This document shows, piece after piece, positions 8,533 through 15,890 of a stretch of DNA of 64,000 bases. The number at the start of each line of letters is the position of its first letter. The stretch's first letter is position 1. The DNA is from Hyphomonadaceae bacterium. GTDB lineage: Bacteria; Pseudomonadota; Alphaproteobacteria; Caulobacterales; Hyphomonadaceae. The DNA is taken from the NCBI GenBank assembly GCA_028285145.1, contig JANQQC010000060.1, forward strand, positions 186,001 to 250,000. The letters are read 5' to 3'. The notes beneath the pieces were generated by a model. It worked only from the letters and a program-made list of their open reading frames with translations, searched no databases and had not been told where the DNA came from. A program made the translations under genes and the position numbers.

Positions 8533-8560
8533 AAACGGCGACAGCATCCTGTCGCCGTTT
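8533..8560. terminator. Strong hairpin between convergent genes
   Basis: A perfect 12-bp stem (AAACGGCGACAG / CTGTCGCCGTTT) with a CATC loop. It lies 25 bp past the lipoprotein stop and 71 bp past the end of the convergent DUF6607-type gene. The A- and T-rich stem ends suit an intrinsic terminator that works in both directions. Confidence 0.75.
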
Positions 8561-8631
8561 CCGCTTGCTTGAAGCTTTCTGGGGCGGGGCTCGGCAGAGA
8601 AGCTGCGTGCCGAGCCCGCATGTAGCCCGCG

Positions 8632-9669
8632 CTACTCTTGAGCGCTGGCTAGTTTTGTTGCCGGACGCAGTCGGCTGGCGAGCTGACCAACATCGTCAGT
8701 GATGAAAGAGTTGATGACGCTTCGGGCTTCAGTAAGCGCCGGCTCTAGGGCGATGTCGCCATTTGCATAGTCGTCAGCGAGGATAAGCAAAGGCATGTAC
8801 AGGTCTTCGGTTTCACCTTTGATGGTAATGGCGAACATTTCGTGCTCGGCCTCAATCTTTGCCCACTCAGCGCGAACACCCGCCCAGAAAGCTTCTGTTT
8901 CGCTCCAGTAGTCGGTTGCAACTGATACATCGAACTCGCTGTCGCGTTTGTAGGTGTTCACGCCAATCTCGCGCGCGAGGACGTGTGGCTCTCCCCGAAG
9001 GACGAGTTTGGAGTTGTCCTGTTCATGGACCCAGCCGGCGGGTGTCAGGACGTGCCGGTTGATTGCATCCATGGCGTGATAATCATCACGCGTTGTCATG
9101 TCGCGCCGGGGCAGTGGCCGCCATTCTGTTTGCGGGGTCCATTCCACCAGCCCGTCTTCATAAGTCCACCGGGCGGTCGCGCTGTATCTTGGGGCGTCGT
9201 CGACCTGATAGACAGTCTGAGACCAAGCGCCGCGGCGCTCGTCCTCGGGGACGTCGCGCCACTCCCAAGCATTACCACCGATGAAGGTGAGAATTCGCTT
9301 CGGTTCATACTGCCAGTCCTGACGCCAATGCTTCACCGGAAACTTATCATCTCCGCCGACAACGAGAATGTGCTGGAGGCTGATGAAGTCACCATGGTCC
9401 TCGATGACGCGGACCACTTCATGGCCGCCAGACAGTTTCGGTTCTTTGAGCTCATAACCTTCAGCAAGGGCAACCGTCTCAGTGAAGTCGAACGAGACTT
9501 TGAAATCTCCTGCCAATGCGAGAATTGATGCGCGGTCCTGCTGAAATGTGGATTGGATAGCCTGTTCGTTAGCAGACGTATCGGCAACCGGGTCGGTACC
9601 CGTTGCGCAGGCCGGCAGAAACGCCAGCGTTAGCCCGGCCAACAAAACGCGTGTCTTTGCAAAATACAT
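8632..9669 (-). CDS. DUF6607-family lipoprotein
   Basis: A protein of 345 residues from the preferred start at 9669, which has a GGAGG ribosome site. The frame runs on to 9717 but the extra 16 residues would block the signal peptide. Residues 1-21 are a lipoprotein signal ending in FLPAC. The mature part carries the stretches KLSGGHEVVRVIEDHGDF, KHWRQDWQYEPKRIL, GAWSQTVYQVDDAPRY and VHEQDNSKLVLRGEP, which I recognise as the DUF6607 family. Its biochemical role is unknown. It is divergent from the heme-type TBDR over two Fur-like boxes, which ties it to iron or heme uptake. Trp, His and Asp are frequent, but no metal site is obvious. Confidence 0.85.
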   Translation of the reverse strand: MYFAKTRVLLAGLTLAFLPACATGTDPVADTSANEQAIQSTFQQDRASILALAGDFKVSFDFTETVALAEGYELKEPKLSGGHEVVRVIEDHGDFISLQHILVVGGDDKFPVKHWRQDWQYEPKRILTFIGGNAWEWRDVPEDERRGAWSQTVYQVDDAPRYSATARWTYEDGLVEWTPQTEWRPLPRRDMTTRDDYHAMDAINRHVLTPAGWVHEQDNSKLVLRGEPHVLAREIGVNTYKRDSEFDVSVATDYWSETEAFWAGVRAEWAKIEAEHEMFAITIKGETEDLYMPLLILADDYANGDIALEPALTEARSVINSFITDDVGQLASRLRPATKLASAQE

Positions 9670-9731
9670 ATCAAGCCTCCGAAAATTGGTGCCGCTCAGC
9701 GGGAGCGGTCGCAGCAATTTCCTAACTCACA

Positions 9732-9746
9732 TGAGAATGACTTGCA
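9732..9746. promoter_or_regulatory. Fur-like box 1, DUF6607/heme receptor promoter
   Basis: TGAGAAT-G-ACTTGCA, a 7-1-7 element weaker than its neighbour (4 of 7 positions symmetric). It lies nearer the minus-strand DUF6607-type gene. Together with 9773-9787 it forms a tandem pair in the 139-bp divergent intergenic region. Confidence 0.5.
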
Positions 9747-9772
9747 ATCTCGAATGCTTGATGTATTGCGAT

Positions 9773-9787
9773 TGAGAATAATTCGCA
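9773..9787. promoter_or_regulatory. Fur-like box 2, DUF6607/heme receptor promoter
   Basis: TGAGAAT-A-ATTCGCA is a near-perfect 7-1-7 inverted repeat with 6 of 7 positions symmetric. It ends 21 bp before the heme receptor ATG. This is the best Fur-like site in the window. Confidence 0.7.
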
Positions 9788-9808
9788 GAATCGTGGGAAG
9801 GAAGCGGA

Positions 9809-11986
9809 ATGCCAAAATTCAGATCAGGCTTAAAACGTGCGAGTCTGTTACGATCGGCGTTGCTGCTCGGAACAGCCATGTCTCTCGCATCTATGTCGGT
9901 GGCGGAGGATAGCGACGAAGAAGACGCTGAACTGCGCGAAGAAACAGTAACGGTGTATGGCACGTCGAACCCGATTCCTGTTTTCGACTACCCTGGACAA
10001 GTCAGTGTCATCACGCGCGACGATATCGATCTGCTTTCGCCATCTACAGTCTCTGATGCGCTTCGCGACGTTCCCGGTATCGAGTTTTCAGGTGGCCCTC
10101 GCCGTACAGGTGAACTCCCGACCATTCGCGGGCTCTCCGGCCAGAACGTATTGATCCTTCTTGATGGCGCGCGCCAGAGCTTCACATCCGCTCATGACGG
10201 TCGTTTCTTCCTTGATCCAGAACTCATCGGTACCGCTGAGGTTGTCCGCGGCCCAGCGTCCGCTCTTTATGGCTCCGGTGCCGTTGGCGGCGTGTTGGCC
10301 TTTGAGAGTGTCGACGCTGAAGACCTGCTCAAAGAAGACGAGACCTGGGGCGCGAGAGTTCGAGTTGGATATCAGAGCGCCAATGAGGAAAGCCTCGCGA
10401 CAATAACGGGATTCACTCGTCAGGGTGGTTTTGACGGCCTTGCGAGTTTCGGGGTGCGCCAGTCCGGCGATATTGAGCTGGGTTCCGGGGCAGACCTACC
10501 CTCGGACGATGACATTGAAACGGCGCTGCTGAAGGGTAGCTTTGCGCTCAGCAGTGCGCTGACGATTGAGGGATCCTGGCAGCGCTTCGCCAACACGGCC
10601 ATTGAGCCCAATAACGGTCAGGGCGTTGCCGGGACGGGCGACTCGATCCTGGACCGCGATGTCGAAAAGGACATCACCTCCGACACGTTTCGGTTGGCTA
10701 TGATGTTAAATCCCGCTGACAATGATTGGATTGATGCAACAGTCATTGCTTATCAGACTGATAGCGAAGTCGATGAGTTCGACCAGACGATCCCGCGCAC
10801 GACGGTGCGGGATATCGAGACCCAGGGTTGGGGTATTCGAAACGCTTCAAAGTTCATGCTCGGCTCTGCAGAAACGACCGTCACAGTTGGTGCTGACTGG
10901 TACAAGGATGAGCAAACCGGGACAGACGATCAGACGATAGACGGTCTGCGTGGCGGCGTGCCGAATGGCGAGAGCGAGTTCACGGGTGTGTTCGCCCAGC
11001 TTGAGGCGGTAATCCAGACACCGGCTGGCGAGTTTCTGGTTATTCCCGGTATTCGCTATGACGAGTTTGAAAGCTCGTCCTCGATTGCGCCCGGGCAGGA
11101 CAATTCAGACGATGCGGTGTCGCCGCGTTTTGCGACCAGCTTTGAGCCAGCCGGTGCGGAGTGGCTCCGCATCTTTGGTTCCTATTCCGAAGGCTTCCGG
11201 GCACCATCGATCAACGAGCTTTATCTAGATGGCGTTCATTTCTCGCTGCCGCATCCTGTGCTGTTTAACCCGATGATGGGTCAGTTCATTTTCGCGAACA
11301 ACAATTTCATTCCGAACCCGGATCTTGTGCCCGAAGACACCCAAACCATTGAGTTTGGTGCTGGCGTTGATTTTCAGAACCTGTTCACGACGGATGACCG
11401 CTTGCAGGCCAAGGTGAGCTACTTTGAAACCGAAGCCGATGATCTGATTAACCTGTCCGTCGACATCTCCTTCGATCCAACCTGTTTTGCGCCGCCATTC
11501 TTCCAGCCATGCTCTTCTGGCACATCGGAATCGGCCAACGTCGCGCAGGCCGAACTCGAAGGCGTTGAAGGGGAGTTGCACTACGATTCAGAGCGCTTCT
11601 TCGGCCGGGTTACGTATTCGAGCATTGAGGGCACAGATCTCTCGGACGGCTCCGATCTGGGCTCTCTCACACCGGACCGCCTTGCCTTCAATCTCGGTGT
11701 GAAAGCGCCGGAATGGAACGCGACGTTTGGGACAAGAATTCAGATTGCGGATGATTTCGAGCAACGAACCGCCGATGGCATGGGCGGGTTCACGATCTCC
11801 GACACCCGGGACGGCTACACGGTTGTCGATCTTTATGCGAGTTGGACACCGGACTTCGGGAACGGCCTGCGCTTCGATGTCGGCATCGATAATGTCTTCG
11901 ACGAAGACTACGAGCGCGTTTTCGAAGGCGTCTCGGAACCCGCCCAGAATTTCAAGATCGCTGCTTCCTGGCAGTTTGGACGATAG
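9809..11986 (+). CDS. TonB-dependent heme/hemoglobin-type receptor (TBDR 2)
   Basis: A 725-residue TBDR with a signal peptide, a TonB-box-like EETVTVYG, and a plug with LPTIRGLSGQNVLILLDGAR and EVVRGPASALYGSGAVGG. Two features place it with heme/hemoglobin receptors: the FRAP motif (EGFRAPSINELYLDG, near residue 463) and the NPDL motif (near residue 503), with His residues between them. The FRAP/NPNL pair is the known heme-receptor signature. The barrel ends in WQFGR. Start ATG 9809 has a GGGAAGGA ribosome site. Two Fur-like boxes precede it. A 64-aa gene follows 9 bp later. Heme as ligand is well supported; the host protein source is not known. Confidence 0.9.
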   Translation: MPKFRSGLKRASLLRSALLLGTAMSLASMSVAEDSDEEDAELREETVTVYGTSNPIPVFDYPGQVSVITRDDIDLLSPSTVSDALRDVPGIEFSGGPRRTGELPTIRGLSGQNVLILLDGARQSFTSAHDGRFFLDPELIGTAEVVRGPASALYGSGAVGGVLAFESVDAEDLLKEDETWGARVRVGYQSANEESLATITGFTRQGGFDGLASFGVRQSGDIELGSGADLPSDDDIETALLKGSFALSSALTIEGSWQRFANTAIEPNNGQGVAGTGDSILDRDVEKDITSDTFRLAMMLNPADNDWIDATVIAYQTDSEVDEFDQTIPRTTVRDIETQGWGIRNASKFMLGSAETTVTVGADWYKDEQTGTDDQTIDGLRGGVPNGESEFTGVFAQLEAVIQTPAGEFLVIPGIRYDEFESSSSIAPGQDNSDDAVSPRFATSFEPAGAEWLRIFGSYSEGFRAPSINELYLDGVHFSLPHPVLFNPMMGQFIFANNNFIPNPDLVPEDTQTIEFGAGVDFQNLFTTDDRLQAKVSYFETEADDLINLSVDISFDPTCFAPPFFQPCSSGTSESANVAQAELEGVEGELHYDSERFFGRVTYSSIEGTDLSDGSDLGSLTPDRLAFNLGVKAPEWNATFGTRIQIADDFEQRTADGMGGFTISDTRDGYTVVDLYASWTPDFGNGLRFDVGIDNVFDEDYERVFEGVSEPAQNFKIAASWQFGR

Positions 11987-11995
11987 GAGCTCCAC

Positions 11996-12190
11996 ATGTG
12001 CTTACCCATGGATGATGCAATGATGATTTGCTGGCTTAAAACGCAAGTTCGCGTCCTCGAGGCCTGGCGAGAAAATCTGGCGATGGACGTCGATCTTGAC
12101 CTGGAGCAGATCGCGCGTCTGGAGCGTCATTATCAATGGCTGACCGCTGAAATACTTACTCTTGAGAGTCCTCCGCGCCAGGCGGCTTAA
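11996..12190 (+). CDS. Small hypothetical protein co-transcribed with the heme-type TBDR
   Basis: A 64-residue ORF starting 9 bp after the TBDR stop, with an AGGAG ribosome site overlapping that stop codon region. This spacing supports translation. The protein is Met/Cys-rich at the start (MCLPMDDAMMICWLK) and then helical and charged (LEQIARLERHYQWLTAEIL), which suggests a short cytoplasmic helical hairpin. I do not recognise a family. Its position makes a heme or iron role possible. A stable hairpin with a T-run follows at 12214, closing the transcript. Confidence 0.6.
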   Translation: MCLPMDDAMMICWLKTQVRVLEAWRENLAMDVDLDLEQIARLERHYQWLTAEILTLESPPRQAA

Positions 12191-12213
12191 ACCTCCCCAG
12201 CCTGGCGTAACCT

Positions 12214-12275
12214 GGCCGCAGCGCAAAAGATCCAAAAGTTTCCTCCCGGGATCGAGTTCGCGCTGCGGCCTCTTT
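12214..12275 (+). terminator. Intrinsic terminator after the heme receptor operon
   Basis: GGCCGCAGCGC at 12214-12224 pairs perfectly with GCGCTGCGGCC at 12260-12270, followed by TCTTTT. The loop is long (35 nt), so the fold may have extra inner pairing. Position and T-run fit a terminator for the TBDR/64-aa transcript. Confidence 0.6.
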
Positions 12276-12372
12276 TCGGCATTCTTGATGCCGGCTGTAG
12301 AAGCTTGCCGTATCGAGCTCCTGGCCAAAAAATATCACAAGTGGTATCTTTTAAGGCTTTACTCACGGGAAA

Positions 12373-12386
12373 ATATCGCATACGAT
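12373..12386. promoter_or_regulatory. hipBA operator-like site 1
   Basis: ATATCGCATACGAT matches the arm at 12425-12438 in 12 of 14 bases and in the same orientation, 52 bp apart. That is about five helical turns, so HipB dimers would sit on the same face. The surrounding 12330-12480 stretch is clearly more AT-rich than its flanks. Confidence 0.5.
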
Positions 12387-12422
12387 TGCTCATTCGGCAT
12401 TCGAAATGCAATGTTAGTATTT

Positions 12423-12442
12423 TCATATCAAATACGATATGA
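12423..12442. promoter_or_regulatory. hipBA operator site 2 (palindrome)
   Basis: TCATATC-N6-GATATGA is a perfect interrupted palindrome centred on AAATAC. Its core, ATATCAAATACGAT (12425-12438), is repeated as an exact reverse complement at 12467-12480. HipB-type XRE antitoxins bind short palindromes of this style to autorepress hipBA. Confidence 0.65.
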
Positions 12443-12466
12443 AATCGAGATATAGATCAATAAAAA

Positions 12467-12480
12467 ATCGTATTTGATAT
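12467..12480. promoter_or_regulatory. hipBA operator site 3, abutting the start codon
   Basis: ATCGTATTTGATAT is the exact reverse complement of 12425-12438, with 28 bp between the arms. It ends one base before the hipB ATG at 12482. There is no Shine-Dalgarno sequence in this stretch, so hipB may be translated from a leaderless or near-leaderless mRNA, with the promoter lying between the arms. Confidence 0.6.
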
Positions 12481-12481
12481 T

Positions 12482-12814
12482 ATGAAGATCGATCGACTGA
12501 CCCCCACGCCAGCTATGCTCACCGAACTGGGCCAACGCTTGGCCCGTACCCGTAAACGTCAAGGGCTTACTCAGCCGGAGCTCGCGCGGGCGGCTGGCAT
12601 CGGCGTGGCGACGCTGAGACGTATTGAGGGCGGAAACGACAGTCAGTTTGAAACTTGGCTCAAGCTGTTCATGGCACTTGGCCGCGTCGCAACAATCGAT
12701 GCTCTCTTGCCCGACGCCGCTTCGTCGCCAATGGAGGAAGTGCTGGCAGGAAAGAAGCGGCGTTTCACTCCAGCAAACTCTGGCCCTCCGGCATGGGGTG
12801 ATGAGGCCGAATGA
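12482..12814 (+). CDS. hipB: HipB-type XRE-family antitoxin/repressor
   Basis: A 110-residue protein with an XRE helix-turn-helix at about residues 14-68 (LGQRLARTRKRQGLTQPEL, then ATLRRIEGGNDSQFETWLKL). The last 35 residues form a basic, probably disordered tail. It overlaps the HipA-like kinase gene by 4 bp (ATGA), the standard hipBA arrangement. HipB neutralises HipA and represses the operon. Three related operator elements lie directly upstream, and the last one touches the start codon. No ribosome site is visible. The operon sits between unrelated loci with its own AT-rich promoter, which suggests acquisition as a module. Confidence 0.9.
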   Translation: MKIDRLTPTPAMLTELGQRLARTRKRQGLTQPELARAAGIGVATLRRIEGGNDSQFETWLKLFMALGRVATIDALLPDAASSPMEEVLAGKKRRFTPANSGPPAWGDEAE

Positions 12815-14109
12815 GCACTGCAACAGTGACCTTGTGGGGCACGCCGATCGGGTATGTCTCAATGAACGAGGATGAGACCCACGCTCGCTTTGAGTACGAC
12901 CCGGCTTTTTCATCCTTTGGGGTAGAGCCAGCGCCGCTACAAATGCCTGTGCGGCGCGGGCACGTGTATCAATTTCAGGACCTTCACCCGCGATCCTTTT
13001 ACGGCCTTCCCGGATTGCTGGCCGACAGTCTTCCCGACAAATTCGGTAATCGCTTGATTGATGTCTGGCTCGCGCAGACCGGCCGGCGGCGGGAGACCTT
13101 CAATGCTGTCGACCGCCTTTGCTACACTGGTCGCCGGGGCATGGGCGCGCTTGAGTTCGAACCCTCTACCGGCGGCGAGACCGCACAGGATAAGAGGCTG
13201 GAAATGGATCAGCTCATTGAGCTTGCCTCTATGGCATTCGCTGACAAGCAAACGCTCGACACCCGGCTCGATGCGGATGACGGCACGTCAGCTCTGCTCG
13301 ACATCCTGAGCGTGGGAACGTCGGCAGGAGGGGCTCGCGCCAAGGCGGTAATCGCTTTCAATCCCGAGACGTTGGAGGTTCGATCCGGCCAAATTGATCT
13401 CTCCGAAGGGTTCGAACATTGGCTAATCAAGTTCGATGGTGTGGCCTTCAGTGGTGACTGGGGGGTCGCTGATCCATCCGGATACGGTCTTCTGGAATAC
13501 AGTTACTACTTGATGGCAAAGGCCTGCGGTATTCAGATTATGGAAAGCCGCGTGTTCGGCGAGAATGGCCGTAACCACTTCATGACGCGTCGCTTTGATC
13601 GGGACGAGGTCGGCAGAAAGGCATTCGTGCAAACCTTCGCCGCAGTTTCTCATTTCGATTACTACGAAAGCGGCGCTTACTCGTACGAGCAGCTCTTCAT
13701 GACCATGCGCGAGCTTGAGATTCCGCAATCCTCAATCGAAGAGCAGTTTCGGCGCGTCGTCTTTAATCTCGTCGGCTGTAATCAAGATGACCATGTGAAG
13801 AACTTCGCGTTTCTGATGGATCGCCAAGGCCGTTGGGACATCGCACCCGCCTATGATCTTTGTCATGCCGAGGGGAGTGACTTCACGCGCGCGCACCAGC
13901 TCAGCATCAATGGAAAAACGTGTGGGTTCAATAAAGATGATCTTGAAGGTCTGGCACGCTATGCAAGGCTGCCACGCGGTCGGGACAAGCGCATCTTGGA
14001 ACAAACGATCGATGCCTTCACGACTTGGACGAGGGTTGCTGAAGAGATCGGTCTGCCAATCGCTTTGCGAGAGCATGTTGCTCGCACACTCCGTCTTCGC
14101 TGGAACTGA
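12811..14109 (+). CDS. hipA: HipA-family serine/threonine kinase toxin
   Basis: A 432-residue HipA-like kinase. The N-subdomain has the GTPIGYVSMNEDETHARFEYD start, and the Couple-hipA region has FYGLPGLLADSLPDKFGNRL. The kinase core shows HWLIKFDG (ATP-site Lys), ESRVFGENGRNHFMTRRFDR, the catalytic loop NQDDHVKNFAF (catalytic Asp326, Asn331) and the metal-binding Asp349 in APAYDLC. All key residues are intact, so the toxin should be active. E. coli HipA phosphorylates glutamyl-tRNA synthetase; the target here is unknown. It is translationally coupled to hipB and ends 15 bp before the convergent phosphatase gene phoD. Confidence 0.92.
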   Translation: MSTATVTLWGTPIGYVSMNEDETHARFEYDPAFSSFGVEPAPLQMPVRRGHVYQFQDLHPRSFYGLPGLLADSLPDKFGNRLIDVWLAQTGRRRETFNAVDRLCYTGRRGMGALEFEPSTGGETAQDKRLEMDQLIELASMAFADKQTLDTRLDADDGTSALLDILSVGTSAGGARAKAVIAFNPETLEVRSGQIDLSEGFEHWLIKFDGVAFSGDWGVADPSGYGLLEYSYYLMAKACGIQIMESRVFGENGRNHFMTRRFDRDEVGRKAFVQTFAAVSHFDYYESGAYSYEQLFMTMRELEIPQSSIEEQFRRVVFNLVGCNQDDHVKNFAFLMDRQGRWDIAPAYDLCHAEGSDFTRAHQLSINGKTCGFNKDDLEGLARYARLPRGRDKRILEQTIDAFTTWTRVAEEIGLPIALREHVARTLRLRWN

Positions 14110-14124
14110 CAAGTAGACCGCGTT

Positions 14125-15810
14125 CTAGTCCTTGTCGCGGTAGGCAAGTGCACCGCCGCGTCTCTCAATCACCTCGCTGCGGATTGTCGTGGTGGATCTG
14201 TCTTCGAGGAGAACGGTCTGCACGGCCACGAAATCGACATGGGCGTTCTCGCGTGTCAGTACAACGCGGACATATCCCTGATGGAGATTGTCCGTCCAGC
14301 GGACTTCGTCCAGCGCTTCTTCAAAGACGCGGTCGAGCTGTGCCGCTGTTTCCATATCCCAGCCAGTCTCGACGAAGTCCCCGGGAGAAGAAACTCCGGC
14401 GGTGCCAAGCTCCAGGCCCATCGAGTTACCCGAAGCATCGAAGAGTGTGTTGGCCCAGAAGCTATGACTGTCACCGGTAAGTACGAGCAGGTCCTGAACG
14501 CCGACATCACGACAGAGCGCGTAGAAGTCTTCACGGGCAGCCGGGTAACCGTCCCAAGTATCTGTATAGAAGGGGAGATTCCATTGTCCCTTCCACAGGA
14601 GATTCGCGCCTGCGCCAGGCACCTCCCCAGCGGGGGCTTTAGCCGGGTCGACGCCATAAGCGGCAATGTCTGGAACCCACATCCTTGCGATGGGACTGGC
14701 GTTTCCGATTAAGCGCCAAGGCTGACCGGAGGACACCGAGGCGGTCAAACCCTCGCTCAGGGCGTCCTTCATCCCAGCGGAGATCATTTTGCGTGAGGGA
14801 TCATCAATCACATCGGCCATGAAGGCGTTGCGCTCTTCTTGCGTTGTGATCGCATCTTTGTATTGGCTGTAATCGACCTGTTCGCCACGCGCCGTATGAC
14901 GGGTCTCAAGGGTGATGAGCGTTGCCAAATCTCCGAAACTGTAGACTCGCCAGAAATCGGCCCGCGTCAGACCCGGACCCGGTTCGCGGATCGGCATCCA
15001 CTCATAATAGGCCCGAAGAGAGGCGTCGCGACGAACCAGCCAATCTCCTTCTGTATCCGGCTGGTGGTTCTGTGCGCCGCCCATCCAGGGATTGTTCGTG
15101 CTTTCATGGTCATCCCAGCAAGCGACGAGAGGGTGCGCGGCGTGCATGGCCCGCGAACCTGCATCGGTCTTGTATTGCGCATGACGTTGCCTGTAATCCG
15201 CGAGCGTGACCGTCTCATGTGGCGGATCATGTGGACGGCCGATCGCGGTCGCTGTTTCCGCGCCCCAGCCATCTGCTCCGTATTCGTAAATGTAGTCGCC
15301 CGTGTGGAGGACGATATCGATGGTGTCGTCATCGGCGATCGCGCCATAGGCATTGAAATGGCCGAAGGCATAGTTCGAGCAGGACACCAATGCGACTCCG
15401 AGGCGGTCGAGCGACCTTGTCGGCAACGTTCTGGTGCGGCCGATCGGTGACTTTTCATCGCCCGTTATGAATCGATAATAGTAGATTGCGCCAGGCTGCA
15501 GCGCGTCCGGGATTACCTTGACCGTGTGATCTGCAGCCGCATCAGCAACGGCATCGCCGCTGGCCACTATGGTCTCAAAGCGGGCGTCCGTCGCCAGCTC
15601 CCAAGAGACCGTTTGGCGCGGTGCGGCTGTTGTTATGCGCGTCCAGAGGACAATGCTGTCAGCCATTGGATCACCGCTAGCTACACCGTGACGGAAGACT
15701 GGTGACGTCGCAGGTGCTGACGTTCTTTGATCTGTCGCAGCGCTGGTGCAGGCTGTTGTGGCAGTGGCTCCGACAAGCGCGAGCGCCTGACGGCGGTTTA
15801 GTGATTCCAT
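14125..15810 (-). CDS. phoD: PhoD-like alkaline phosphatase/phosphodiesterase (Tat-exported)
   Basis: A 561-residue PhoD-family metallophosphatase. The N-terminus has a twin-arginine (NRRQALALVG) and a possible lipobox (TTAC, Cys21). The PhoD N-domain shows FRHGVASGDPMADSIVLWTR. The metal-site motifs are present: ALVSCSNYAFGHFNAYGAI, DIVLHTGDYIYEYG, ACWDDHESTNNPW and LTGDSHSFWANTLFD. PhoD enzymes use Ca and Fe and release phosphate from mono- and diesters outside the cytoplasm. The gene follows a TBDR on the same strand, with a terminator-like hairpin in the 80-bp gap. A Pho box upstream of that TBDR fits control by phosphate starvation. Confidence 0.9.
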   Translation of the reverse strand: MESLNRRQALALVGATATTACTSAATDQRTSAPATSPVFRHGVASGDPMADSIVLWTRITTAAPRQTVSWELATDARFETIVASGDAVADAAADHTVKVIPDALQPGAIYYYRFITGDEKSPIGRTRTLPTRSLDRLGVALVSCSNYAFGHFNAYGAIADDDTIDIVLHTGDYIYEYGADGWGAETATAIGRPHDPPHETVTLADYRQRHAQYKTDAGSRAMHAAHPLVACWDDHESTNNPWMGGAQNHQPDTEGDWLVRRDASLRAYYEWMPIREPGPGLTRADFWRVYSFGDLATLITLETRHTARGEQVDYSQYKDAITTQEERNAFMADVIDDPSRKMISAGMKDALSEGLTASVSSGQPWRLIGNASPIARMWVPDIAAYGVDPAKAPAGEVPGAGANLLWKGQWNLPFYTDTWDGYPAAREDFYALCRDVGVQDLLVLTGDSHSFWANTLFDASGNSMGLELGTAGVSSPGDFVETGWDMETAAQLDRVFEEALDEVRWTDNLHQGYVRVVLTRENAHVDFVAVQTVLLEDRSTTTIRSEVIERRGGALAYRDKD

Positions 15811-15835
15811 GAGGGACGTCCTCCCAAGCTATTTG

Positions 15836-15872
15836 CAAAAAAGACCGGGCGGACTCATTCTAAGCCCGCCCG
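15836..15872 (-). terminator. Terminator/attenuator between TBDR 3 and phoD
   Basis: On the minus strand, CGGGCGG-N13-CCGCCCG (15872-15846) is followed by GTCTTTTTTGC. This is a good intrinsic terminator placed 19 bp after the TBDR stop and 26 bp before the phosphatase start. Read-through would set a lower phoD level. Confidence 0.7.
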
Positions 15873-15890
15873 TCCCGTCATTGAGCAAAC

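Noticed and set aside
12314..14109. hipBA as part of a mobile element
   Set aside because: The region is more AT-rich and modular, but no integrase, transposase, att site or terminal repeats were seen nearby.
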